Of a DNA stretch of 32,517 nucleotides, positions 1 through 7,106 are shown one piece after another. Below the pieces are notes generated by a model that did no database searches, was not told where the DNA came from, and was given only the letters and a program-made list of their open reading frames with translations. How positions within the stretch are numbered: the first letter of the stretch is position 1; the number at the start of each line of letters is the position of its first letter. The stretch comes from Comamonas sp. lk (GTDB taxonomy: Bacteria > Bacteroidota > Bacteroidia > Chitinophagales > Chitinophagaceae). The stretch is taken from the NCBI GenBank assembly GCA_943327245.2, contig CALPWK020000008.1:1-32517 (forward strand). Reading direction: 5' to 3'. The position numbers were made by a program, and so were the translations under genes.

Positions 1-917
1 CGTCGCATGGTGTTCCAAAAAAAGCTACCATTAATTCTGAAAAGTTTTAAGGACCATAAAACAACTAGCACTAATAAAAGATAAGCCAAGCCACGATGTA
101 TAAAATGAATCCAAATAGTATTGTTCACTGCATTTAAAAAGAAACCTTCCTTGCTCATTAAGCCAGTAGGGATCCAAGCGCCATTAATAGTAGGCCAAGT
201 AGCTGCAACATTCGCTGCTTTATGTCCTGCCATAAGTGCACCATATATTAATTGAAAAAATAAAATAATTAAAATTAACCACGCCCAATTTTTAATACTT
301 GATAGGTGTTTTAAAAAAGCTTTGTCTTTATTGGCATTGGCCAATTCCGCTTGTTTCATTATAGGAGTCACTTTTAAGGAAAGTGCAAACCAATAGGTAT
401 AAGAAAGTAAACCTAATGCAAAAATAAAATGCAATGCTAAACGAGTGGGCTTTACATAAACCGCATCTCCTTCTAAACCGCTCGCTACCATGATCCAACC
501 AATCGCACCTTGCAGGGCACCTAATAAAAACAAAATTACTAATGGTTGTATCATTTTAGGCTGAAAGTATTTTTTTACTAAAAAATAAATAAACCCAAAT
601 GCAAAAACTAACCCAATAGTGCGCGCCCACAAACGATGGAACCACTCCCAGAAAAATATAAATTTAAAATTAGCTAGTGTAAAATCAAAGTTCAGCAATT
701 GAAACTGAGGTGTTGTTTTATATTTAGCAAACAAAGCTTGCCAAGCAGCTTCCGTCATTGGCGGCAATGCCCCTGTCACCACATCCCATTCGGTAATAGA
801 AAGGCCACTACCCGTTAAACGAGTTATTCCACCTAAAGCAATTTGAATCACAGTCATTGCTACCCCTAATAATAACCAATTCGCTACGGCACTGGATTTT
901 TGATCTTGTATTTCCAT
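1..917 (-). CDS. ctaA: Heme A synthase, COX15/CtaA family (3' end cut by window edge)
   Basis: Membrane enzyme that oxidises the C8 methyl of heme O to a formyl group to make heme A for aa3-type cytochrome oxidase. The ATG is at 917-915 and the frame stays open through position 1, giving 305 codons of a family usually near 340-350 residues. Visible signatures are the N-terminal GGITRLTGSGLS segment after the first membrane helix, the histidine-bearing helices WEWFHRLWART, RLALHFIFAL and IWIHFIHRG (heme-ligand histidines in this family), and multiple hydrophobic spans. The cytochrome oxidase genes and ctaB are not in the window and may lie beyond the left edge. It is divergent from rnhB across a 146-bp gap. 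Family assignment is firm; only the truncation by the window is odd. Confidence 0.93.
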   Translation of the reverse strand, partial: MEIQDQKSSAVANWLLLGVAMTVIQIALGGITRLTGSGLSITEWDVVTGALPPMTEAAWQALFAKYKTTPQFQLLNFDFTLANFKFIFFWEWFHRLWARTIGLVFAFGFIYFLVKKYFQPKMIQPLVILFLLGALQGAIGWIMVASGLEGDAVYVKPTRLALHFIFALGLLSYTYWFALSLKVTPIMKQAELANANKDKAFLKHLSSIKNWAWLILIILFFQLIYGALMAGHKAANVAATWPTINGAWIPTGLMSKEGFFLNAVNNTIWIHFIHRGLAYLLLVLVVLWSLKLFRINGSFFWNTMR

Positions 918-1063
918 AAATTATTTGCAAAATAATGATAGCATAAAGGTACTAAGTAATACAAATGGATAATATTAAAATGGAGATTGATTCTCCCATT
1001 TTGTTAAATCATTTTGGTTTGTGAAAAAGATTCAGGAAATTTACAGGAAAGAATCATCAAATC

Positions 1064-1651
1064 TTGCCAACACTACTTAACCATTTCCAAGACCAACTAA
1101 TAGAAGCAGGCTGCGACGAAGCAGGAAGAGGCTGTTATGCAGGACCAGTTTTTGCGGCGGCGGTGGTGCTGCCCCATGATTTTTATCATCCCCTATTAAA
1201 TGACAGTAAACAGCTTAGTGAAAAACAGCGAAGCTTATTGGAACCCATTATAAAAGCATCCGCCCTTTCTTGGGCGATTGCATCGCAATCTGCCGCCGAC
1301 ATTGACGCTTCCAATATATTAAAGTGTTCCATAAAATGCATGCACTTAGCACTAGACCAACTTAAGAAAAAACCTAAGTTCATTGCAGTAGACGGGAACC
1401 GATTTTATCCTTATAAAAAAATTCCACATCAAACTATCATAAAGGGCGACGGCAAATATGCACATATTGCCGCTGCCAGTATCCTAGCCAAAACGGCCCG
1501 TGATACTTATATGTTGGCTTTGCATGAGCAGTACCCACAATATGGATGGGATAAAAATAAAGGATACGGCACGGCCGCGCACCGCGCGGCCATCGCCCAA
1601 TATGGTTTATGCTTTGAACACCGTAAAAGTTTTAAGATACTTCCGGAATAA
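1064..1651 (+). CDS. rnhB: Ribonuclease HII
   Basis: Endonuclease that cleaves the RNA strand of RNA-DNA hybrids, including single ribonucleotides embedded in DNA. The 195-residue product has the family signature GCDEAGRGCYAGP near residue 17, with catalytic Asp and Glu, then VDGN, the SILAKTARD block around residue 138, and a C-terminal EHRKSFK. The start is a TTG codon; an AGGAAA purine run about 13 nt upstream supports it, and the next in-frame Met would remove the catalytic DEAGRG block. Length is typical for a bacterial RNase HII. It is convergent with the Sua5/YciO-type gene at 1684, leaving 32 bp between the stop codons. Confidence 0.95.
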   Translation: MPTLLNHFQDQLIEAGCDEAGRGCYAGPVFAAAVVLPHDFYHPLLNDSKQLSEKQRSLLEPIIKASALSWAIASQSAADIDASNILKCSIKCMHLALDQLKKKPKFIAVDGNRFYPYKKIPHQTIIKGDGKYAHIAAASILAKTARDTYMLALHEQYPQYGWDKNKGYGTAAHRAAIAQYGLCFEHRKSFKILPE

Positions 1652-1683
1652 ATTGAATTATAAACTTGAATAGTTGAATTATC

Positions 1684-2292
1684 TTAATAATCCCAAACAC
1701 CAGCGCCTTGGCGGATTAAGCTGTACTCGTCGGTAGTGCAATCCACTACAGTGGAAGGAACCATGCCGCCAATGCCACCGTCAATAACCATATCAATTTG
1801 GTTGCCCCAGTTTTCATAAATCACTTCAGGGTCGGTATATTCTTCTACATCATTACCAGGAAAACTGGCAGATAAAATAGGATGCCCTAAAGTTTTAATA
1901 ATAGACAATGCAATATTATTATTAGGAATACGCAAGCCAATCGTTTTCTTTTTAGATTGTAAAATTTTAGGGACCTGTTTACTAGCAGGTAATATAAAAG
2001 TGTAAGGGCCAGGTAACAAACTTTTCATAATTCGGAACAAACCGTTGTCAATTGCCTTAGCATAGGTACTCAAATCACTTAGATCTGCGCAGATAAAAGA
2101 TAATTGTGCTTTTTCCGGATCCACTTTTTTTATTGCACAAATTTTCGCAATGGCTTCAGGATGAAAAATATCACAACCCAAACCATAGATGGTATCAGTG
2201 GGATACGCGATGATGCCACCTTTTTCCAAACAGTCTTTCACCATAGAAAGCTGTCTGACCTGAGGATTATCTGGATGAATACTAATTAGCAT
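1684..2292 (-). CDS. Sua5/YciO/YrdC-family protein (threonylcarbamoyl-AMP synthase type)
   Basis: Members of this family make L-threonylcarbamoyl-AMP from Thr, bicarbonate and ATP for the t6A modification of tRNA (TsaC/Sua5). The YciO branch is less well defined. The 202-residue protein has the YrdC fold signatures GGIIAYPTDTIYGLGCD (residues 25-41), KICAIKK, a central LLPGPYTFIL and LRIPNN. The segment after KK is VDPEKAQLSFIC rather than the KxRP motif of TsaC, and the following ADLSDLSTYA resembles E. coli YciO. I therefore favour the YciO subgroup, with the exact activity uncertain. A minus-strand TAAATTTG element lies just upstream. No partner genes of the t6A pathway are in the window. 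Confidence 0.85.
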   Translation of the reverse strand: MLISIHPDNPQVRQLSMVKDCLEKGGIIAYPTDTIYGLGCDIFHPEAIAKICAIKKVDPEKAQLSFICADLSDLSTYAKAIDNGLFRIMKSLLPGPYTFILPASKQVPKILQSKKKTIGLRIPNNNIALSIIKTLGHPILSASFPGNDVEEYTDPEVIYENWGNQIDMVIDGGIGGMVPSTVVDCTTDEYSLIRQGAGVWDY

Positions 2293-2305
2293 AATGTCTA
2301 TGGTA

Positions 2306-2313
2306 CAAATTTA
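2306..2313 (-). promoter_or_regulatory. Putative -7 element of the YciO/Sua5 gene
   Basis: On the minus strand the sequence reads TAAATTTG, a full match to the Bacteroidota -7 consensus TAnnTTTG. It would place transcription start roughly 10 nt before the ATG at 2292. No TTTG -33 element is visible at the expected distance, so confidence is limited. Confidence 0.4.
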
Positions 2314-2363
2314 CCTCTTTTTATTCCAATCAGTAACTACTAAATTGAATTAAAATAAAGAAT

Positions 2364-3011
2364 ATGTTTAGTATTATTTACCTAGAAGAAAAAGTATTAA
2401 CAAGAACTTCCTTTCAAATGGCTATTGAAAAACAGGAAGACTGCAAAGTCATATACAGCAATGGTTCTATCCAGGAATTTTGTGAATACATTCATAAAGA
2501 ATCCAAGCATCCAGACTTATGTATTATTGCAGACAGTTATAATTATATTGAAATACTATCAGTCATAAAAGCGATCAAAGAAAAGAGCAATCATACATTT
2601 ATATTACTCAAGTCGGATTCGAAGTTTATGAAAGCTATATGTTATTTAATGAAAAATGGTTTGAATGGAATATTCTTCACAGACGAAGCAATCATTGATT
2701 TGAAAAAATGTGTACGTACTAAAACGAGATTCAATTTGTCGGCAGACAAATCCAAACTAATAACTAGTAATTTATTAGGTGACATTAATATAAAGGAGCT
2801 CAATTATAATAGCGCACCCCTCACTCAAAATGAAATCATATTTATACAAGCTTGCACCAAGGACTTAAGCTATGACGAGATTGCAACTAATTTACACAAA
2901 AGCGTAAACACCATTTATGGCTATAGAGACCGTGTATTTAAAAAATTACAAGTAAAACAAAGGACCGCCATGGTAATGACGGCCCTTAAAAGAAATTATA
3001 TTGACTTATAA
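2364..3011 (+). CDS. LuxR-type response regulator with degenerate receiver domain
   Basis: Probable DNA-binding transcription regulator of 215 residues. The C-terminal 65 residues are a clear GerE/LuxR helix-turn-helix: APLTQNEIIFIQ, YDEIATNLHKSVNTIYGYRDRVFKKL and a closing TAMVMTALK. The N-terminal ~120 residues align with a receiver fold, with an acidic pair at E8-E9 and strands ending in LCIIAD and FILLK. The residue expected to be the phospho-acceptor Asp (P+6 in the PDLxxxD motif) is Ala56, followed by Asp57. It may therefore act without canonical phosphorylation. No sensor kinase is adjacent. It is divergent from the YciO-type gene and convergent with the oxidoreductase beta-subunit gene, so its targets cannot be inferred from context. 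Confidence 0.82.
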   Translation: MFSIIYLEEKVLTRTSFQMAIEKQEDCKVIYSNGSIQEFCEYIHKESKHPDLCIIADSYNYIEILSVIKAIKEKSNHTFILLKSDSKFMKAICYLMKNGLNGIFFTDEAIIDLKKCVRTKTRFNLSADKSKLITSNLLGDINIKELNYNSAPLTQNEIIFIQACTKDLSYDEIATNLHKSVNTIYGYRDRVFKKLQVKQRTAMVMTALKRNYIDL

Positions 3012-3053
3012 AAACTAAGTTAAAATATAATAGTTCAAGTAAATAACTCGATA

Positions 3054-4097
3054 CTATTTAATCTCCCAAGTCTCTCTGCCACGAATTAATTTATCTAAAT
3101 CACCCATTCCTTTACTAGTCATGGCTTCTTCAATTTGCAAAGCCATCATCTCTTCGTAGCAAGGACGTTCTGTAGCATAGAACACGCCAAAAGGACGAGG
3201 GAATACAGCACCTGGTTCGTTCGGATTATCAAATAAGCGCGTTAACACCTGTGCTTTATAAAAATCTGCTTCATCGTGAATCCATAAATCTTCAGCACTA
3301 TACTTTTCACCAATCGTAACTACCTGAGGGCGCATGCCGTCAAAACGGATACCCATTTCGCCATTCGCACCAAAAGTCAAAGGCTTTCCTTGCTCTAAAA
3401 ATAAAGCATATAAAGGTTTGGTAGATTTTTCAGTGAAAATTTCAAAAGCACCGTCATTAAAAATATTACAGTTTTGATAGATCTCTACAAAACTTGTACC
3501 CTGATGTTTTTCCGCTCTAGTTAAAGTAGCTTGTAAATGTTTAGGGTCACGGTCCATGCTTCTAGCAATGAAGGTAGCATCCGCACCTAAAGCTAAAGCA
3601 GCAGGATTAAATGGATGGTCAATGCTTCCCATTGGAGAACTCTTCGTGATTTTATTTATTTCCGATGTTGGAGAATATTGACCTTTTGTTAAACCATATA
3701 TTTGATTATTGAACACTAAAAAATTAACGTTCAAATTTCTTCTTAACATATGAATGGTATGATTACCCCCTATACTCATGGAGTCACCATCACCCGCAAC
3801 AATCCAAACACTCAATTCAGGGCGAGAAGCTTTAAGACCACTAGCAACAGTTGTAGCACGACCATGAATGGAGTGCATACCGTAAGTATTCATGTAATAA
3901 GGGAAACGGCTACTACAGCCAATTCCACTTATGATAACAATGTTTTCCTTTGCGACACCAATTGTAGGCATCACTTTTTGAACCTGTGCTAAAATTGAAT
4001 AATCACCACAACCTGGGCACCAACGTACTTCTTGGTCAGTAGCAAAATCTTTAGCGGTTAATGGAGTAGTTCCTGGAGTAATAGTTTCAACAGACAT
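3054..4097 (-). CDS. korB: 2-oxoacid:ferredoxin oxidoreductase, beta subunit (KorB-like)
   Basis: Thiamine-diphosphate subunit of 2-oxoglutarate (or related 2-oxoacid):ferredoxin oxidoreductase, which decarboxylates the oxoacid to acyl-CoA and reduces ferredoxin. The product has an N-terminal RWCPGCGDYS cysteine motif, GIGCSSRFPYY, HGRA, and the TPP/Mg motif GDGDSMSIGGNH followed by NNQIYGLTKGQ. Length (~347 residues) fits KorB. I prefer the ATG at 4097 (MSVETITPG); a TTG six bases upstream at 4103 is the only other nearby start, but a TACTTTTG promoter-like element overlaps it. The alpha subunit, normally adjacent, is not next to it on either side, which is unusual. Confidence 0.93.
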   Translation of the reverse strand: MSVETITPGTTPLTAKDFATDQEVRWCPGCGDYSILAQVQKVMPTIGVAKENIVIISGIGCSSRFPYYMNTYGMHSIHGRATTVASGLKASRPELSVWIVAGDGDSMSIGGNHTIHMLRRNLNVNFLVFNNQIYGLTKGQYSPTSEINKITKSSPMGSIDHPFNPAALALGADATFIARSMDRDPKHLQATLTRAEKHQGTSFVEIYQNCNIFNDGAFEIFTEKSTKPLYALFLEQGKPLTFGANGEMGIRFDGMRPQVVTIGEKYSAEDLWIHDEADFYKAQVLTRLFDNPNEPGAVFPRPFGVFYATERPCYEEMMALQIEEAMTSKGMGDLDKLIRGRETWEIK

Positions 4098-4100
4098 ACA

Positions 4101-4108
4101 CAAAAGTA
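4101..4108 (-). promoter_or_regulatory. Putative -7 element abutting the korB start codon
   Basis: The minus strand reads TACTTTTG, a full TAnnTTTG match, only 3 nt before the ATG at 4097. If used, transcription would start at or next to the A of the ATG, giving a leaderless or near-leaderless mRNA. A TTTCG run lies about 16 nt upstream as a weak -33 candidate. Confidence 0.4.
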
Positions 4109-4162
4109 TTAGAACACTAAATTACGAAAAATAGCCTTCTAACAGAATGTTTATTTCATGAT

Positions 4163-5296
4163 TTATTTCACCTTCCTACCCTTCCAGGTATAGGTCTTCA
4201 TTTGGCCAAAAAAGCCTGCCAAAATATTATAGCAGATATGTAAGGGCTGGTATAATACAAAATAGCGTAATTCCCCTTTAAGCTTATAAAAACGAGCCAC
4301 CGGGTCTAGAAAGAACAACTCAAAGAATGTTTTAAAAGCAAGGGCAATGAGTAAGCTACTAAAATCGCCCATGAGCAACATGATTAGAAAGCTAAAATTA
4401 AAAAGATACACCAAAGTCAAAACCCAAATAATGGAATTATCGTCATAGTATCTAGCTTTACTAGACCATCTAATTCTTTGCATGATAAAATCTTTCCAGG
4501 TAGTCATAGCAGCTGTTAAAACAATAGCACCAGGATGATATAAATAACCAATAGGTTTGGTTAAAGTTTGTTTCATTTTATGCATTAAGAACATATCGTC
4601 CCCGCTAGCAATATGGTCCACTCCCTGATAACCTCCCACAGCAATAAAAGCAGATTTTTCAAAAGCCAAATTGGCTCCATTACTCATAGAGTGTTTACCT
4701 GCGCCAACTGCAGCGGCAGTGATACCTTGTAATGCTAAAAAATCAAGTACTTGAAATTGATTTAAAATGCCTTTAGTTTTAATAAACATAACTGGAGCTG
4801 CAACAAAAACTGGCTTTTCTTTTAGTATATATTGATTGTATAAGTTCAACCAAGTGGGAGGTACTAAACAATCGGCGTCGGTCGTAATAATCCAATCCCC
4901 TTTTGCATGAGCTACTGCTTTTTCAATCGCCTTCTTTTTAAATGCTGTTAATTCCCCAGGCTTAAAATAGTCAGCCAAACGCATTAAACGCACATTGTCA
5001 TATTGCTGATGTAAGGTTTCCACAATAAAAGCGGTATCGTCCTCTGAAAAGTCATCCATCACAATCACTTCAAAAGCGTCTAAGGGGTAGCCCTGTAACA
5101 TGATAGAATCAACACAGGCTTTGATATTAGCAGATTCGTTACGAGCAGGAATGATAATAGTGAAACGAGTAAACTGAGTAACGGTCTCCTTCATCTCAAA
5201 TATGCTTAATTTACTAAACCAATAGCGGTACGCCATTAAAATAAGTGCGTATAAAATGGTTAAAATAGTAACAGACCAATCTAGGAAATTAAGCAT
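4163..5296 (-). CDS. Membrane-bound family 2 glycosyltransferase
   Basis: Inverting GT-A glycosyltransferase of 377 residues. An N-terminal membrane helix (residues ~7-25) is followed by a GT2 domain: FTIIIPARNESANI, VIVMDDFSEDDT (nucleotide-binding Asp), TTDADC (DxD metal site), GDDMFL (catalytic acid region) and the processive-type motif MQRIRWSSK in place of QxxRW. The C-terminus has two or three hydrophobic segments (about residues 290-345) and a basic tail. This resembles synthases that extend or export polysaccharide or glycolipid, but the acceptor is unknown. It stands upstream of korB in the same direction with a 65-bp gap, and is divergent from the nucleotidyltransferase-kinase gene, which may supply an activated sugar (inference). 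Confidence 0.88.
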   Translation of the reverse strand: MLNFLDWSVTILTILYALILMAYRYWFSKLSIFEMKETVTQFTRFTIIIPARNESANIKACVDSIMLQGYPLDAFEVIVMDDFSEDDTAFIVETLHQQYDNVRLMRLADYFKPGELTAFKKKAIEKAVAHAKGDWIITTDADCLVPPTWLNLYNQYILKEKPVFVAAPVMFIKTKGILNQFQVLDFLALQGITAAAVGAGKHSMSNGANLAFEKSAFIAVGGYQGVDHIASGDDMFLMHKMKQTLTKPIGYLYHPGAIVLTAAMTTWKDFIMQRIRWSSKARYYDDNSIIWVLTLVYLFNFSFLIMLLMGDFSSLLIALAFKTFFELFFLDPVARFYKLKGELRYFVLYQPLHICYNILAGFFGQMKTYTWKGRKVK

Positions 5297-5390
5297 GCGG
5301 TAAAGTTAACCGGTTTTTTAAGGAATGAAGGTTTGATAAATGAGATTTTTTAAGAAATTCTTCTTTACTTACACTAAAATAAAATCCATG

Positions 5391-5395
5391 GGAGG
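5391..5395 (+). promoter_or_regulatory. Shine-Dalgarno GGAGG fixing the start at 5400
   Basis: A canonical GGAGG lies 4 nt before ATG 5400. Strong Shine-Dalgarno sites are rare in this window, so this one argues for 5400 rather than the in-frame ATG at 5340, whose extra 20 residues are a basic, Phe-rich stretch unlike the family N-terminus. Confidence 0.65.
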
Positions 5396-5399
5396 CGAA

Positions 5400-6545
5400 A
5401 TGAAAAAAGTATTTGTAAGTGGCTGCTTTGATTTATTGCATAGCGGACATATTGCATTCTTAGAAACTGCAGCTTCTTATGGAGACTTATATGTTTGTAT
5501 TGGCTCGGATTCAACAGTGCATGAATTAAAAGGAAGGTATCCCATTATTACACAACAGGAAAGAAGGTATATGATACAAGCATTACGATGTGTAACCGAG
5601 TGTAGAATTAATAAGGGGTCTGGTATCATAGATTTTGAACAAGAACTAAATGAAATTCAACCAGACATATTTGTTGTAAATGAAGACGGTAATACACCTT
5701 CCAAAAAAGCAATATGCGAATCAAAAGGAATTGAATATTTTGTATTAGATCGAATCCCCTCAGAAGGCCTGCCAGTAAGGTCTACAACCAGTTTAAGAAC
5801 CAATTCAGTAATTCCATTTAGAATAGATTTAGCAGGAGGATGGTTGGACCAACCTTATGTAAATTCGCATCATACAGGGCCTGTACTTACTATATCTATA
5901 GAGCCCACAATAGAATTTAATAATAGAAGTGGCATGTCGAGTAGTACTAGAAACAAAGCCATTGAACTTTGGAAAGCGCAATTACCAGAAGGCGATCCGG
6001 TGATGTTAAGTAAGATATTATTTAGTTACGAAAATCCACCAGGGACCAAACATGTAGCAGGCTCACAGGATGCGCTAGGAATTGTAATGCCCGGCCTGAA
6101 TAAATTACATTATGAAACAAATAGCTATTGGCCAGCCCAAATAGAAACTATAAATGAAGATGAAATATTAGATTGGTTAGAAACCCATTTGTATTTAATC
6201 CCACTAGATCCTAGAAATAGCGATTACGACGTTTTAGCAAATACCCATATAGACGAGCAAGGCGCTAAACAACTTGCCCTAGCGGCAATTGGATGTTGGG
6301 AGGCCATCCAACAAAAAGACGCCAAAGCATTTGGAAAGTACTTTCTAGATTCCTTCCATGCGCAAATCCATATGTTCCCCAATATGATGAACCCAATTAC
6401 AGCAGAAATTATTGAAAAGTACAAGGGACATGGACTTGGCTATAAGTTGTCGGGTGCGGGAGGTGGAGGTTACCTTATTATAGTAAGCGAGCAGTCCATT
6501 GAAAATGCCATTCAAATAAAAATTCGCCGAAGAGCCTTAGATTAG
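5400..6545 (+). CDS. Bifunctional nucleotidyltransferase / GHMP sugar kinase fusion
   Basis: Predicted two-domain sugar-activating enzyme of 381 residues. The N-terminal ~130 residues are a cytidylyltransferase-type (HIGH superfamily) domain: VFVSGCFDLLHSGHIAFL with HSGH at 14-17, then GSDSTVHELKGR and a late PVRSTTSLR, the counterpart of the ISSTxxR motif. The C-terminal ~240 residues are a compact GHMP kinase: PFRIDLAGGWLD (139-150), GMSSST (178-183), a GSQDALG block (221-227) as in fucokinase and heptose kinases, and SGAGGGGY (351-358). The linked activities suggest phosphorylation of a free sugar at C1 and transfer to a nucleotide, like Fkp or the heptose enzymes but in a different domain combination. 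The substrate is unknown. The divergent neighbour is a glycosyltransferase. Confidence 0.8.
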   Translation: MKKVFVSGCFDLLHSGHIAFLETAASYGDLYVCIGSDSTVHELKGRYPIITQQERRYMIQALRCVTECRINKGSGIIDFEQELNEIQPDIFVVNEDGNTPSKKAICESKGIEYFVLDRIPSEGLPVRSTTSLRTNSVIPFRIDLAGGWLDQPYVNSHHTGPVLTISIEPTIEFNNRSGMSSSTRNKAIELWKAQLPEGDPVMLSKILFSYENPPGTKHVAGSQDALGIVMPGLNKLHYETNSYWPAQIETINEDEILDWLETHLYLIPLDPRNSDYDVLANTHIDEQGAKQLALAAIGCWEAIQQKDAKAFGKYFLDSFHAQIHMFPNMMNPITAEIIEKYKGHGLGYKLSGAGGGGYLIIVSEQSIENAIQIKIRRRALD

Positions 6546-6565
6546 GCTTAGAATTCCCAATATTT

Positions 6566-6598
6566 TTTGCTTCATTCCCCGAATTGGTTGTATTTTTG
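6566..6598 (+). promoter_or_regulatory. Promoter of the MarR-acyl-CoA dehydrogenase operon
   Basis: TTTG at 6566-6569, a 21-nt spacer and TATTTTTG at 6591-6598 match the Bacteroidota TTTG-N(17-23)-TAnnTTTG promoter at every fixed position. The expected start of transcription is near 6602, about 19 nt before the ATG of the MarR gene. Confidence 0.75.
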
Positions 6599-6600
6599 AA

Positions 6601-6616
6601 TTAGTTGCATAACTAA
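6601..6616 (+). promoter_or_regulatory. MarR-type operator (inverted repeat)
   Basis: TTAGTT-GCAT-AACTAA is a perfect 6-bp inverted repeat with a 4-bp spacer, the size and style of a MarR dimer site. It begins 3 nt after the -7 element and covers the predicted transcription start, 5 nt before the MarR start codon. This implies autorepression and shared control of the downstream acyl-CoA dehydrogenase. Confidence 0.72.
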
Positions 6617-6620
6617 CTAT

Positions 6621-7076
6621 ATGTCAAACAACCAATTTAAACGAGGAGAATTATACAGTGTCATTAATGGCATGGCTACTACGGCTGTTGCAAGAAGACT
6701 TCAAAAAAACTTCCGAAACGCTGGCTTAGAAATCACCATTGAACAATGGTCGGTATTATGTCATTTGTGGAGAGAGGATTCACTAAGTCAGCAAGAATTA
6801 GGAACGCGCACTTTTAGAGACAAAGCAAGTATCACAAGACTCATTGATAATTTAGAAAAACAAGGACTGGTTACAAGAGTAGCAAGTTTAAGTGACAGAA
6901 GAATCAATTTAGTATGCTTAACAGAAACTGCTAGACCCTTACAAGAAAGTACTTACCATTTAGCGAATCAAACAATGAACGAAGCATTGTTGAATATTAC
7001 TAAAGACGAAATTGAAACAGTGAAAAATGTGTTTCAACGAGTATATGATAATTTAACCAATCCGGATTTAGTTTAA
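6621..7076 (+). CDS. MarR family transcriptional regulator
   Basis: Winged-helix dimeric repressor of 151 residues, the usual MarR length. The DNA-binding core is visible as ITIEQWSVLCHLWREDSLSQQELGTRT followed by DKASITRLIDNLEKQGLVTRVASLSDRR, with the wing Asp-Arg-Arg. N- and C-terminal helices provide dimerisation. It is first in a two-gene unit: the acyl-CoA dehydrogenase starts 30 bp after its stop. A full promoter and a 16-bp inverted repeat lie immediately upstream, so the protein probably represses its own operon and is released by a ligand, plausibly an acyl-CoA or fatty acid (inference from the partner gene, not visible in the sequence). Confidence 0.92.
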   Translation: MSNNQFKRGELYSVINGMATTAVARRLQKNFRNAGLEITIEQWSVLCHLWREDSLSQQELGTRTFRDKASITRLIDNLEKQGLVTRVASLSDRRINLVCLTETARPLQESTYHLANQTMNEALLNITKDEIETVKNVFQRVYDNLTNPDLV

Positions 7077-7106
7077 TACTTATTCAAACTATTTTAAAAT
7101 ATAACC

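Noticed and set aside
5340-5399. N-terminal extension of the nucleotidyltransferase-kinase fusion
   Set aside because: A canonical GGAGG precedes ATG 5400 and the family begins at KKVFVSGCFD; the extra residues look like untranslated leader.
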